DNA of 64,000 nucleotides from JALZUV01 sp964654855. GTDB lineage: Bacteria > Pseudomonadota > Alphaproteobacteria > Rickettsiales > JALZUV01. Positions within the stretch are counted from its first letter, which is position 1, and the number at the start of each line of letters is the position of its first letter. Positions 1 to 9,461 of this stretch are shown here, one piece after another. The notes under the pieces were generated by a model. The model worked only from the letters and a program-made list of their open reading frames with translations. It made no database searches and was not told the origin of the DNA. Made by a program: the position numbers and the translations under genes. The DNA lies in the NCBI GenBank assembly GCA_964654855.1, contig CAZZJS010000004.1, forward strand, positions 1 to 64,000, written 5' to 3'.

Positions 1-328
<328 letters not shown>

Positions 329-339
329 AATCCTTGTTT

Positions 340-362
340 GTTTCCTATGAATATTAGGAAAC
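340..362 (-). promoter_or_regulatory. Inverted repeat in the 16S leader
   Basis: GTTTCCTA (340-347) and TAGGAAAC (355-362) form a perfect 8-bp inverted repeat with a 7-nt loop, just upstream of the mature 16S 5' end. In the minus-strand transcript this is a leader hairpin. A role in pre-rRNA folding or processing is inferred from position only. Confidence 0.45.
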
Positions 363-672
363 ACTCAAATATACTAGCGAACTACATAATTGCTTATGGT
401 TCGTGTGTGTTCGAATCAATATTACTGATTCAAGAATTTATGGTTACACGCACATACTATATTATATTACCGCTTGCCCAAAGGGATCTTACGGTCGGTA
501 ATACCACATAACATGGTGTGTTATTGTGCAAGAACATAATATGCTGTGTATATGTCAACTTCCCAGTAAACTGGAGAGCTGAATAGCATATCATCTCCTG
601 CGCTCAATTGCTTTACGATATCAAATAACATTCGCTGTGTTTTAGGCTGTATGCCCTGTGCAGCGGAGGTGT

Positions 673-701
673 GTTATACGCACAGCTTTTTGTAGGGTCA
701 A
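673..701 (-). promoter_or_regulatory. Probable sigma-70 promoter of the 16S rRNA gene
   Basis: On the minus strand, TTGACC (701-696) is separated by exactly 17 nt from TATAAC (678-673), both close to the -35 and -10 consensus. The expected start is near 666. The position upstream of 16S and downstream of the preceding gene's stop fits an rrn promoter. Confidence 0.65.
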
Positions 702-778
702 CAGCAAAAATGCATTTTTTTGAAGAAAAGTGTATTTTTATTTCGACTCTGAGTGTGGGCTATTGAAATAGCTGAATT

Positions 779-3016
779 TTAGCCACGCCCCAATTGTCCC
801 TGCGTGGCGCTACGTTGGTCTAAATAATCTTTCATTTGACCTGACTTAGGGCGTGTTTGTTCAATCTCTTGTCTTATCTCAAACAAGGCTTGGTCAAATT
901 CCGCTGAATGGACATCAACGCCATGGCCTTTAGCATACTCGCTTACCAATTGACGTAAATTATTACTTTTGCTCGAAAGCGAATTCAATTTATCATCCGG
1001 ATATTTCTCAACCTTGGCTTTCTTAGCCAACTCGCGCTCTAATAGCTGCTTGATATTCATCCATTCACGAACTTTTGGTTCAATCGAACGCAACACGCCA
1101 TATTCTTTGGAACGTTCCGGCTCGATTTTTGAACCCGCAGGAATTTCTTTTTTATCGCTAGCCAAATAATCAGTCAGATGCCTAGCAAGACTCACATCCG
1201 TTCCGTTCGCCGTCAGTGCTGCAAGCAAACGCACATCTTGTTCGCCTTTATGATAATGCTTATTGAAGTCGATACCATTATCATTCGCATGCTTGACTAA
1301 ATCATCCGCCACTTCCAATCCAACCGTAGGATCAGGAAAACGCCCTACATCAAAGTGACGTAATAACTCCGCTCGCTGCTCTTCATTGATATTGTTAGAT
1401 TGCTCGATAACTTTCACCAAATCTTGACGAAGCGTTTCAGGATATTTTGCTTCTTGAAGTTTCTTCAAAATTGTCACACGGCTACGATCATTCAATTGTT
1501 TATTTTTTAACCCTAAAGCTGCCATGCCTTCCGCAATCGCTTTTCCTTTCAAACCAAGAGGGTTCTCGGGGTGGAACACTTGTTTCAACCCATCTTCAAG
1601 CAAGAACATGGCGCGCATGTCTGTATCGCCAATACCGCGCTCCATACCGCGATTCCGGCCATAACGCCCCATAACAATATCTTTATATTCCTGCCGCAGC
1701 GGATGGCGTAGTTTAGGCTGCTTAAGTTGACCTAAATCTTCTACCGAGAGAGCTTCACCCTTTTTCTGCTCTACCAATTCCAGAATTTTATCAACATTGC
1801 CTGTGCTTGCCCAAACAATTGCCTCTTTACTCAATACGCGCGCGCCTGGTGTTACCGTATTAAACCGTCCCGCTTTCTCCCATAGGGCCGGCATAATCTC
1901 TAAACTAGCGCGATAGAGTTTTTGCGCCTTCTCATTATTCACATCTTTCGTGTTGGAGGTACGCATACACTCGTCCATATGAGCAGCATAGCCGCCACCT
2001 GCAAAACGATATTTTGCCACTTGCTCTTTAGTTGGCGCTACTTCTGGCGGAATACGATGGGGTTTATGGCGAATAGTTTCTTTTTCTACGACCTTCTCCA
2101 CTTCAGCCAATTTATGCATGATGGGGTGTTCAGCCAATTCCTCCAAATCATGACCCTTAGCTTTCATCTGCATTTCGATTAGCTCTCGCATGTTAGTATG
2201 CGAAGTGCCTTTCGATAAATCGCCCAGCGCCGTATCCACAAAATTTGCTCCGGCTTCAAGCGCTGCAGAGAGAATCTCTGGCTTATGACCATGACTATGT
2301 AAACTGATACGTATATCGGGATGTTTTTCGTCCAAACGTTTACGAATGGTTTGAATCAAATCTTTGGTTTCCTGCTCATCCATCAACAAACCAGCATAAT
2401 CTTTAATCACGATATCATCACAGCCAGCCTCGGCCAACTCCACCGCATAATCCGCATAATCTTGCGGCGACATTACTTTTTCGCCATCTGGTTCACTAAT
2501 ATAAGAAATCGCGCCTTCAATGCGCATCGGATCCTCTAGATGCGCCTCATTAACCGTTTTAGCCGCTTCAATTCCGTTTTTGAGATTCTCGATATCATTC
2601 ATCATATCGAAAATACGATGCGAACGAATACCTAACTCATAAGCTCGCTCGGTTGCTGCAAATTGCACTTCGCGCGAGGTGGGTTGGAAACCATAACCCT
2701 GACGACCACGATAAAGATCTTGTAGAATCAAGCTTGGCGCCGCTTCGCGCATTTTCTTGAGGTTATCGAGCGGGTCTTCACCGTTGAAATTAACGGGCTG
2801 TTTTACCGTGCCTCCACCCCAAACTTCTGTTGGCGGAATCTCTAAACCATATTCATCGCGTGCGAGTTCGTAAAAACCATTCAGCTCTTTCAGCACAGGC
2901 ACAATATCTTCAATCCGCATACGATTGCCATCAAGACTTTGTTGCCCATCACGCACGCTAAGATCTCGGCAATGACTGAGTAATTCAATTAAATCTTGGT
3001 TTAGTGATTGATTCAT
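779..3016 (-). CDS. Pyruvate carboxylase/oxaloacetate decarboxylase-type carboxyltransferase-domain protein, no biotin carrier
   Basis: The 745-aa protein resembles the carboxyltransferase half of pyruvate carboxylase or the alpha subunit of oxaloacetate decarboxylase (HMGL-like TIM barrel). RDGQQS lies at residue 22, the VIKDYAGLL block with the carboxybiotin-site Lys at about 205, a metal-binding-like HSH at 240-242, and SKGTSHTN at about 268-275. These correspond to RDxxQS, IKDMAGLL, HTHD and SGGTSQP in the family. The His-x-His-Asp motif is altered (LHSHGHK), and the last 200 residues are charged and helical with no biotinyl (MKM) domain. Either a separate biotin carrier exists or the enzyme has another acyl-transfer role. 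It is an isolated minus-strand gene upstream of the 16S promoter. Confidence 0.75.
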   Translation of the reverse strand: MNQSLNQDLIELLSHCRDLSVRDGQQSLDGNRMRIEDIVPVLKELNGFYELARDEYGLEIPPTEVWGGGTVKQPVNFNGEDPLDNLKKMREAAPSLILQDLYRGRQGYGFQPTSREVQFAATERAYELGIRSHRIFDMMNDIENLKNGIEAAKTVNEAHLEDPMRIEGAISYISEPDGEKVMSPQDYADYAVELAEAGCDDIVIKDYAGLLMDEQETKDLIQTIRKRLDEKHPDIRISLHSHGHKPEILSAALEAGANFVDTALGDLSKGTSHTNMRELIEMQMKAKGHDLEELAEHPIMHKLAEVEKVVEKETIRHKPHRIPPEVAPTKEQVAKYRFAGGGYAAHMDECMRTSNTKDVNNEKAQKLYRASLEIMPALWEKAGRFNTVTPGARVLSKEAIVWASTGNVDKILELVEQKKGEALSVEDLGQLKQPKLRHPLRQEYKDIVMGRYGRNRGMERGIGDTDMRAMFLLEDGLKQVFHPENPLGLKGKAIAEGMAALGLKNKQLNDRSRVTILKKLQEAKYPETLRQDLVKVIEQSNNINEEQRAELLRHFDVGRFPDPTVGLEVADDLVKHANDNGIDFNKHYHKGEQDVRLLAALTANGTDVSLARHLTDYLASDKKEIPAGSKIEPERSKEYGVLRSIEPKVREWMNIKQLLERELAKKAKVEKYPDDKLNSLSSKSNNLRQLVSEYAKGHGVDVHSAEFDQALFEIRQEIEQTRPKSGQMKDYLDQRSATQGQLGRG

Positions 3017-3090
3017 AAAAACAAATTCCTAAAATTATATCTCTGAAATAGCACTATAACAAAGAACTATTACGACAATATTAACAAGTA

Positions 3091-5187
3091 TTAGGAAATC
3101 CCATGCTGGCGCCGTTCTTTGGCTGACATTTGCCCTACCCGATGATGCCAGTTGGGTTTTTCGATATCCATACTTGCGGTTGGCTCGCTTTGTAGCTTTT
3201 CAACTTGATTCAACCACCGCTTATATTGTTTCTCATCGAAAGTGTTGCGCCCCTGTACTGCTTGTTGCTTGCTGAACTCTTTCATCGCTTTTTCATAGAC
3301 CACTTCTGGCGCATAATCAGCTTTATTACGAGGAACATCCCATTTTTCGTTTCGCTCCGCGTCTTTAATAGTACGGCTATTCCTGGCGTGATAAGCATCA
3401 AATGCATATTTGAACAAAGATGTTTTATTACCATCCACCGCTTCCAATTGATTCCATTTTACCTGTGATGTCAGGGGTTTCTTGGCACCAACAGCACCAA
3501 CAAGATGAGCCATGCCCGACAATTCACTCATACTCGGCTGCATTGATTTGGTACGTACATCCTTCACACGCACTTGACTGCCGCCCAACTTATAAACTGA
3601 CCCTACTTTTATACCGAAGACACTTTTTCCTTTACCTTCCGTCAATAATTTAGAGTTAGGGAATTTTTCTGGGCTTAAGACAAGACTTTCTTGAACATCA
3701 TATTTGGGAGTTACATATTCAAACTCCACCTCATTTCGATTCATCACATAAGGCAGAAAATTCATTAACCCTGCAGAGGCCATATAGCCTGCGTTTTTTT
3801 GATGAAACTGCTTAATAATTTCAGCTTGCAGCCATTCCTTTTTATCAAAATCATCAAAGGTATATTTTTTTCCATTAGCTTTATTATATTCTGCCAATTC
3901 TTGTTTTAGATAGCTCTTACGAATCTGATAATAGCCCATGTAACTACCACTTGGAGTTCTCGCATCTAGCTTATATCTTGATTCGAAATAAGCCTTACTC
4001 TCAAGCAACAACATGTAATCATCTTTACCCATATCCTGCACTTTATGTTGAACGCGAAAATCAAGTGTCCGATATTCACGGCCATTCTCACCTGTAAAGA
4101 CCCGCCAAGGCGCAATTTCCATATCACAATCATGCTCCGAACCATGAAACCTCTCCAGCGTTTCTTTCATGCTCTCGCTAATGACAGGGTTGGCGCGATC
4201 GCGTGATTCCAGAAACTTCATGGTCTGTTTCATGCCATGAAAGCGAGCCATTGCCGTGATGCTTATCGCATCCAACGTATATTCTTTACCGTTAACAACG
4301 TAGCCTTCAGCATCGAGAAAATTATCACCACCATAAGCCTGAACGACATTGTTCCATAGCACTTGCAGGTAATCGTGGTTCAGACCTGCGTAATGAGAGG
4401 ATGCCTTTTCAACAAAAGCTTCACGCGCCGCAGCCGCATGTTTCTTCCAATCCTCAACATAAGCCTCATAACTCACACCAAGTTCTTTATGCACACCTGA
4501 TTTCTCTGTCCAAATAAGTGCACCAGAAGTTTTATCTTTTTTCAACATACCAAGTAGTTTCAAATCACTGGTTGAGAAATTAAGAGCCGTATAACGACGA
4601 TTCCCCTTGCTATCCGTATAGAGGGTATCTCTTGCCTCCTGCCCTTTCCAGATATGATCAATAATACTTTGATGGATTGAAAGGTTAGAGCTTTTGTTAC
4701 TTCCTTTAGGGGCGTAGCGCTCAACAAAGCTTTCGGGTTTAGTTTCTTCTTTTTTCTTACCCGCTTGTGATGCTTCATATTCTAAAATATCTGATTCAGC
4801 TAACTCACCATGTGAAAGATCAAGTCGTTCAAATTCGGCCAATTCTTCTGCCGTTCTGGTAGGTTTCTCAGTTGGTATATCTGGCACCTCAACTTCTGGA
4901 GCAGGTATATATTTGATTCCCTCTCCTGAAATATCAATTGTCGGCATCGCCTTTAATTCTTCGGGTGAGAGAGGAGTATATTCTTCCATCCACTCTTCAG
5001 CTGGTTTTACAGCTTCGTCAACAAACTGTGGCACCATCTGTGCAGATTTATCTTTCTCCGGCGGTGCAGCATGATAGCGTTTTGCCACTTCTTTTGTGGT
5101 GAACCCTAACCCCGTAAGCGCGACTAGCAACTTAGTGGCATACATATTTTTGACTGAAACTTTTTTAGGTTTATGCGGTGCAACCAT
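3091..5187 (-). CDS. Unrecognised 698-aa protein with a lysozyme/lytic-transglycosylase-like motif
   Basis: The family is not recognised. Around residue 396 the pattern LLESKAYFESRY, followed after a short spacer by PSGSYMGYYQI (about 412-422), matches the soluble lytic transglycosylase signature: Glu-Ser, then Ser-Gly-x-x-Gly-x-x-Gln-Ile. A hydrophobic stretch near residues 17-30 may be a weak signal or anchor, followed by a Pro/Glu-rich linker to about residue 160. The start ATG overlaps the yciA stop as TGATG, indicating translational coupling; a GTG one codon earlier is possible. The gene could supply a peptidoglycan-opening activity such as VirB1 or flagellar assembly needs, but this is inference. 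Confidence 0.6.
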   Translation of the reverse strand: MVAPHKPKKVSVKNMYATKLLVALTGLGFTTKEVAKRYHAAPPEKDKSAQMVPQFVDEAVKPAEEWMEEYTPLSPEELKAMPTIDISGEGIKYIPAPEVEVPDIPTEKPTRTAEELAEFERLDLSHGELAESDILEYEASQAGKKKEETKPESFVERYAPKGSNKSSNLSIHQSIIDHIWKGQEARDTLYTDSKGNRRYTALNFSTSDLKLLGMLKKDKTSGALIWTEKSGVHKELGVSYEAYVEDWKKHAAAAREAFVEKASSHYAGLNHDYLQVLWNNVVQAYGGDNFLDAEGYVVNGKEYTLDAISITAMARFHGMKQTMKFLESRDRANPVISESMKETLERFHGSEHDCDMEIAPWRVFTGENGREYRTLDFRVQHKVQDMGKDDYMLLLESKAYFESRYKLDARTPSGSYMGYYQIRKSYLKQELAEYNKANGKKYTFDDFDKKEWLQAEIIKQFHQKNAGYMASAGLMNFLPYVMNRNEVEFEYVTPKYDVQESLVLSPEKFPNSKLLTEGKGKSVFGIKVGSVYKLGGSQVRVKDVRTKSMQPSMSELSGMAHLVGAVGAKKPLTSQVKWNQLEAVDGNKTSLFKYAFDAYHARNSRTIKDAERNEKWDVPRNKADYAPEVVYEKAMKEFSKQQAVQGRNTFDEKQYKRWLNQVEKLQSEPTASMDIEKPNWHHRVGQMSAKERRQHGIS

Positions 5188-5582
5188 CACTTAACCTTCC
5201 GATCTTTACGAAGGGAAACAGGAATAGGTTGACGATCTTTATCAATCGCAACATAGGTGAAAGATCCTTGAGTCACCTTCTCCACTTCGCCACTAATCAA
5301 ACGCTCAACGCGCGCATCAACTTCAATCGTAATGCTACTAATGCCAATTTTAGAAACTCGGCAGAAACATTCCAACAAATCACCGACAAAAACAGGTTTG
5401 TGAAATTGGATATTCTCCATCGCCACCGTCACAATTTGATTGCGAGCTGTACGGCGCGCTTGAACAGATCCTGCCAAATCCATCTGGCTCACAATCCAAC
5501 CACCAAACACATCTCCATCATGATTTGTGTCTTGCGGCATCGCGATGACCTTAATGGTCGGTTCCATCTGTCCAATATCCAT
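5187..5582 (-). CDS. yciA: YciA-type acyl-CoA thioesterase (hotdog fold)
   Basis: The 131-aa length is typical of YciA. The hotdog-thioesterase block NHDGDVFGGWIVSQMDLAG lies near residues 19-37 and carries the catalytic Asp region. The later stretches FHKPVFVGDLL and GSFTYVAID are also family-typical. It hydrolyses acyl-CoA thioesters in the cytoplasm. The stop overlaps the start of the next minus-strand gene. An alternative start is the Met at codon 6. Confidence 0.88.
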   Translation of the reverse strand: MDIGQMEPTIKVIAMPQDTNHDGDVFGGWIVSQMDLAGSVQARRTARNQIVTVAMENIQFHKPVFVGDLLECFCRVSKIGISSITIEVDARVERLISGEVEKVTQGSFTYVAIDKDRQPIPVSLRKDRKVK

Positions 5583-5650
5583 GAAAAGATTTTAACAGCT
5601 AAATCCTAACAAAACGTTGATTTTACAGGATTTCGCATTACATAAGCACT

Positions 5651-5884
5651 ATGCCAATGCACGCACATGAAATTGAAGCACTCCTCGGAGCTGCTTTTCC
5701 AAACGGAAAAATAGAATTAACCGACCTTGCTGGCGATAATGACCACTATTCCGTCATTGTCACGAGCGAGCAATTCCGCGGAAAAAGCCGTGTTATTCAA
5801 CATAAGATGGTATTTAATGCACTTAATGGTGCGATGGATAGCACTCTTCACGCCTTACAAGTTAAAACCCAGTTACCGGAGTAA
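5651..5884 (+). CDS. BolA family protein
   Basis: This 77-aa protein has the BolA/IbaG layout: an N-terminal helix (IEALLGAAFPNGKIE), then the beta strand with DNDHYSVIV, and the conserved RVIQHKMVFNAL helix. BolA proteins pair with CGFS monothiol glutaredoxins to bind or transfer a [2Fe-2S] cluster. The grxD gene begins 4 nt downstream, so the two are almost certainly co-transcribed and work together. It is of the short IbaG-like type. Confidence 0.9.
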   Translation: MPMHAHEIEALLGAAFPNGKIELTDLAGDNDHYSVIVTSEQFRGKSRVIQHKMVFNALNGAMDSTLHALQVKTQLPE

Positions 5885-5888
5885 AACC

Positions 5889-6218
5889 ATGTCTGAAACT
5901 ACCCAACAAATCAAAACTGATATCGCTGAAAATGATGTAGTTCTCTTTATGAAAGGCACGAAAAAGATTCCTCAATGTGGGTTTTCATCAGTCGTAGCAA
6001 CCGTTTTAGAGCGCACGGGCGTTGAGTTTTTGGACCGCAACGTATTGGCTGACCCAGCATTGCGTGAAGAGATCAAAACCTTCTCTGACTGGCCAACCAT
6101 TCCACAACTTTATGTGAAGGGTGAATTCATTGGTGGATGCGATATCGTGCGCGAAATGTATGAATCCGGTGAATTACAGACACTACTCGATGAAAAAGGC
6201 GTCAAAACTGCCGCATAA
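5889..6218 (+). CDS. grxD: Monothiol glutaredoxin (Grx4/GrxD type)
   Basis: A 109-aa protein with the diagnostic KKIPQCGFS motif near residue 30 (single active-site Cys), the WPTIPQLYVKGEFIGGCDI glutathione-binding block, and a C-terminal MYESGEL helix. It carries or transfers [2Fe-2S] clusters. The ATG at 5889 is chosen because earlier in-frame codons lie inside bolA. It forms an operon with bolA. The 52-nt gap downstream holds a short ACCCT/AGGGT hairpin (6240-6253) without a U-run. Confidence 0.95.
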   Translation: MSETTQQIKTDIAENDVVLFMKGTKKIPQCGFSSVVATVLERTGVEFLDRNVLADPALREEIKTFSDWPTIPQLYVKGEFIGGCDIVREMYESGELQTLLDEKGVKTAA

Positions 6219-6270
6219 ACTGTGGATAAGTTGAGCTAAACCCTCTTTAGGGTCTACCTTATTCTTCAGG

Positions 6271-6993
6271 ATGCGTACTAAATTTAAACATTTTTTGATA
6301 TTAGCGGTTTTACCCTTATTTCTCTCTGGCTGTGCCGAGATTCTATCCTTTACCGCTGGGTTTGGTGCTGGATACTTTACTGGTCAATATGTAGCAGGCT
6401 CCAAAGCTAAATCCACCAGATCACCTCGCGGTGCGGCAGCGCAGCAATTTGGCGGACAACAGCAACCTTTTGGTGGACAACAACGCCCTGGCCAAGCGCA
6501 ACAGGTTGGCGCCTCATCACCCTATGCAGCCCCTCACGGTTATTATGCAAACCCAACTCCCGTCACACCGCAACAATACCAGCAATACCAACAACAATAT
6601 CAGCAATATTACGCACAGCAACAACAGCAGCTGCGCCAACAGCCTAGACCTTACGGCTTGCAGCAACCAACACCAGCACCGCAAAGCGAAGCAACTCCCA
6701 GCGCTACTGCAGCTACGCCACAGGCACCTCAAGCTACATCACCTCAAGTAGCACCTCCACAAGCCGCACAGACTCAAACCCCTGAAGCAAAAGCGGCAGA
6801 AGTACAAATCATTCCTGCCACGCCTCAGGCAGTTTACCAACCGACTCCCGGAATGGTTCCCCAAGTACCGGCAGCACCCGCTATTCCGCAAGCGCCAGCC
6901 CTGCCACAAGCAGGGGGGGGATATTATATTCCGCCGATTCCTACGGCACCGCTACAACAAGCCTTGCCGCCCCCTCCCCCTAATCCTTTTTAA
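6271..6993 (+). CDS. Gln/Pro-rich putative lipoprotein
   Basis: 240 aa. The N-terminus is a lipoprotein signal: MRTKFKHF, a hydrophobic run, then the lipobox LSGC with Cys about residue 21. A glycine-rich hydrophobic segment (about 27-42) resembling glycine-zipper lipoproteins follows. The remainder is low complexity, rich in Gln, Pro and Ala (QQYQQY and QPTPAP runs), ending in PPPPPNPF. It is expected to sit in the outer membrane as an extended linker or surface protein. No catalytic domain is visible. The next gene starts 2 nt downstream. Confidence 0.7.
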   Translation: MRTKFKHFLILAVLPLFLSGCAEILSFTAGFGAGYFTGQYVAGSKAKSTRSPRGAAAQQFGGQQQPFGGQQRPGQAQQVGASSPYAAPHGYYANPTPVTPQQYQQYQQQYQQYYAQQQQQLRQQPRPYGLQQPTPAPQSEATPSATAATPQAPQATSPQVAPPQAAQTQTPEAKAAEVQIIPATPQAVYQPTPGMVPQVPAAPAIPQAPALPQAGGGYYIPPIPTAPLQQALPPPPPNPF

Positions 6994-6995
6994 TC

Positions 6996-7274
6996 ATGGC
7001 TTCTTCCGTCACACGCAATAAAGCAGCCAACCGCTTTGAACTCATGGTTGATGGGCATACGGCTTTTGCCGATTACCGTTTGGATAATGATGTTCTGTTC
7101 ATCACTCATGTGGAAGCACCTCCTGATTTGCGAGGAACAGGAGCTGCCGGAAAGCTAATGCAGGGCATGATGGAACACTGTCAAGCAGCCGAACAGAAAG
7201 TAACCCCTGTTTGTGGTTATGCAGCAGCGTGGATTCGTAAACATAAAGAATTTTATCCATTATTGGCCAAATAA
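6996..7274 (+). CDS. Small GNAT-family acetyltransferase (YjdJ/NATD1-like)
   Basis: This 92-aa protein has the minimal N-acetyltransferase layout: strands around RFELMVDG and ADYRLDN, ITHVEAPPDLRGTGAAGKLM as the acetyl-CoA (R-G-x-G-x-A) loop near residues 37-55, and a C-terminal WIRKHKEFYPLL typical of the family. It acts in the cytoplasm; the substrate is unknown. It sits 2 nt after the lipoprotein gene and is closed by the terminator at 7272-7306. Confidence 0.85.
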   Translation: MASSVTRNKAANRFELMVDGHTAFADYRLDNDVLFITHVEAPPDLRGTGAAGKLMQGMMEHCQAAEQKVTPVCGYAAAWIRKHKEFYPLLAK

Positions 7275-7306
7275 AAAAAGAGGAGCCCTAAAGCTCCTCT
7301 CCTTTT
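7272..7306. terminator. Bidirectional intrinsic terminator
   Basis: AGAGGAGC (7279-7286) and GCTCCTCT (7293-7300) make a perfect 8-bp stem with a 6-nt loop. The stem is flanked by a run of seven A on the left and CCTTTT on the right. It serves the plus-strand acetyltransferase gene and, with a better U-run, the minus-strand acidic repeat gene that ends at 7328. Confidence 0.85.
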
Positions 7307-7327
7307 AGATCATGATCTATGGCTTGA

Positions 7328-9421
7328 TTAGATTAAGCCGTCATCTGCATCAACATCTAGTTCCACTAGATCTGGTTGAACTTCAGATAGGTCAACCGCT
7401 TCTTCTGCAACTTCAACCACTGAAGCTTCAGAATTGATCATTGCCAATTTCACCGCACTAATTGAATCAGCCGTATCTGCAATATCAGCTTCAATCGAAT
7501 CAATGTCGATTTTCTCAGCACCATCATCAATCATTTCAATCGTGAGGAAGTCTGGCTCCAACACACCAAGATTTGTGAGATGGTCAACAATACCGTCAAA
7601 TGCGTCTTTCTGTGCCTGAGTACCCTGAGTATCGATAATTGATTTAATCAATGTCACGATATCCTTGATTGACTCAACGATATATGGATCAAACGTATTC
7701 ACTGCCGAAGCATCGGTTGCACCCAATGCATCTAGGAAATCATTAACCTTCACTTCAATATCATCATTACGGAAGTTCGCATCATCCTGTGCTTCTAACG
7801 AAGTACGAACAGCTGCTTGCTCAACATCGGTTAAAGTGCTGAGATCAAGCTGGTTAAGCTTCGCAAGCACTTCTACTTCAGCCGCATCACCATTATTAGC
7901 ATTCTTCGCGCTTAATGCAGTACTGAAGTCATTAATATGGCCTTCTAACTGATTTAGTAATTCGGCTAAATTGAGGTTGCCGTTGTCATTTGTGCCGTCA
8001 TCATCGTCGCCGTCATCCGTAGCTGTAGTTGAGTATGCTGAATAATGTGCACTCAAGATAGCATCAACCGCAGCATCAATTGCATTATCAGTAAAGTCTT
8101 CAGCATCGTATGCCGCCAGCATATCTTCCAAACCTTGCTGTAATGTCGTATCTAAATCACTCACACCATTAGGTAAGTTAGAAATAGCTGAATCCACTTT
8201 TGCTAACCAACCTTTAATAGCTTCGTCACCAATCTGTGCAATCGAACCATCAGATTCTATCAGCTCATTCAATGCTACACGAATTGTCGCCACCGCATCC
8301 AAATCTGGATAGTGATTCGCGATTAACTCATCAATTTGATAATCAACCGATTGCGTTGGCAATAAACGATAGTTCAAATCTTGCAATAGGCTTTCTAACT
8401 CTCCACTTACAGTAGCATCAAGCGCCCCCACACCACCTAGCGTATCAAGTGCATCTGAAATTTCTTTCAGCTCATCGCCAATCTCACCGTCAGTTAAACT
8501 ATTATTGTTAATCGTATCGATGGCCGCCTTGATAATATCTTCTGGCGTGGGTGGAACGTCATCGCCGTCTTCATCACCGTCTTCATCGCCGTCTTCGTCA
8601 CCGTCGGCTGTGAGAACAGGTGGGTCGATTGTTACAGTCAACTGTAAACCATTAATCATCTCATTAATCGGATGCGTCGCAGCGCTGGCACTTGGGTCAA
8701 ACAAACCTTCATTCACTAAATAAGAGACTAAGTCTGATAGTTCAGCTTGGTGTGCGGGTGAAAGTCCACCTGCATTTTGCGCCGCCGTTAAAGCATCGCT
8801 TGCAAGATTAGTAAAGCTATCTAAGAAATCTGCACCATCGCCATCAACTTCATAGGCATCTTTAGCAGCATCCAGCTGATCGATAACCTCTTGAAGAGAT
8901 AAAGTAGTATTACCACTAGCTGGTATAGACGGATTAGCAATTAGATCATCCACCAAACTATTGAGCGAAGCATCGAGAAAATCAATATTATTTAAAGTAT
9001 TTAGGATATTACTAATCTCAGACAGTGTACCAGCGTCAATATCAACATCCGTATACGCCAAAATTTCTTCAATCGACTCCAAAAGATTCTGGATATTGGC
9101 TTCATGCGTGTACTTAACAATATTCTGAGTTGCATCATTCCAATCTGCGATAATTCCCAGAATCTCATCAACGAGATCTGTCAGACTCGATGCTGTGCTA
9201 GGATAATTTCCATTTATGGTATTTGCAAGAGTATCTACGATACCAGCCGTAATACCCTCCAAAGGCTCACTATCCAGATTAGACAATAAATTGGACAAAT
9301 TATCATATACGGTACCACTAATAGACACATCCGTATAAGAAAGAACATCATCAATATTATCAATAACGCCATTCATTTGGCCTTGTATCGATATTTTCAC
9401 AAAGTTGTCTGTAGCAGACAA
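7328..9421 (-). CDS. Acidic repeat protein of unknown function
   Basis: 697 aa, strongly acidic, and I see no cysteine. It consists of about seven degenerate helical units of roughly 60-100 residues. Units 1 (VIDNIDDVLSYTDV) and 2 (LLESIEEILAYTDV) are clearly related; later ones show the pattern ...IsdaLdtL...LDa...lesLL. Asp/Glu/Gly linkers separate some units, notably a DGDE repeat encoded by a 12-bp tandem repeat near 8560-8605. No Sec signal peptide and no GGxGxD RTX repeats are seen. Monocistronic, ended by the hairpin at 7272-7306. Plausibly an exported structural protein or effector, but the function is unknown. Confidence 0.6.
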   Translation of the reverse strand: MSATDNFVKISIQGQMNGVIDNIDDVLSYTDVSISGTVYDNLSNLLSNLDSEPLEGITAGIVDTLANTINGNYPSTASSLTDLVDEILGIIADWNDATQNIVKYTHEANIQNLLESIEEILAYTDVDIDAGTLSEISNILNTLNNIDFLDASLNSLVDDLIANPSIPASGNTTLSLQEVIDQLDAAKDAYEVDGDGADFLDSFTNLASDALTAAQNAGGLSPAHQAELSDLVSYLVNEGLFDPSASAATHPINEMINGLQLTVTIDPPVLTADGDEDGDEDGDEDGDDVPPTPEDIIKAAIDTINNNSLTDGEIGDELKEISDALDTLGGVGALDATVSGELESLLQDLNYRLLPTQSVDYQIDELIANHYPDLDAVATIRVALNELIESDGSIAQIGDEAIKGWLAKVDSAISNLPNGVSDLDTTLQQGLEDMLAAYDAEDFTDNAIDAAVDAILSAHYSAYSTTATDDGDDDDGTNDNGNLNLAELLNQLEGHINDFSTALSAKNANNGDAAEVEVLAKLNQLDLSTLTDVEQAAVRTSLEAQDDANFRNDDIEVKVNDFLDALGATDASAVNTFDPYIVESIKDIVTLIKSIIDTQGTQAQKDAFDGIVDHLTNLGVLEPDFLTIEMIDDGAEKIDIDSIEADIADTADSISAVKLAMINSEASVVEVAEEAVDLSEVQPDLVELDVDADDGLI

Positions 9422-9461
9422 ATAATTTGAATATAAATTTATTACTAATTTTAGTTAAAAT

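Larger units (their letters stand above)
329..778 (-). other. Intergenic region: rRNA leader and promoter, no gene
   Basis: A 450-base A+T-rich stretch between the 16S gene and the upstream minus-strand gene. It holds the leader hairpin at 340-362 and a good minus-strand promoter at 673-701. I see no tRNA, no convincing boxA and no open frame with a ribosome-binding site. The implied pre-16S leader is about 340 nt long. Confidence 0.6.

Noticed and set aside
390..430. tRNA-like fragment GTGTTCGAATCA in the 16S leader
   Set aside because: No acceptor or anticodon stems can be formed around it.
553..558. TTGACA on the minus strand as a second rRNA promoter
   Set aside because: No acceptable -10 lies 16-18 nt downstream (GTTCTT).
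8560..8605. 12-bp tandem repeat as a regulatory or integration site
   Set aside because: It simply encodes the DGDE repeats of the acidic protein.
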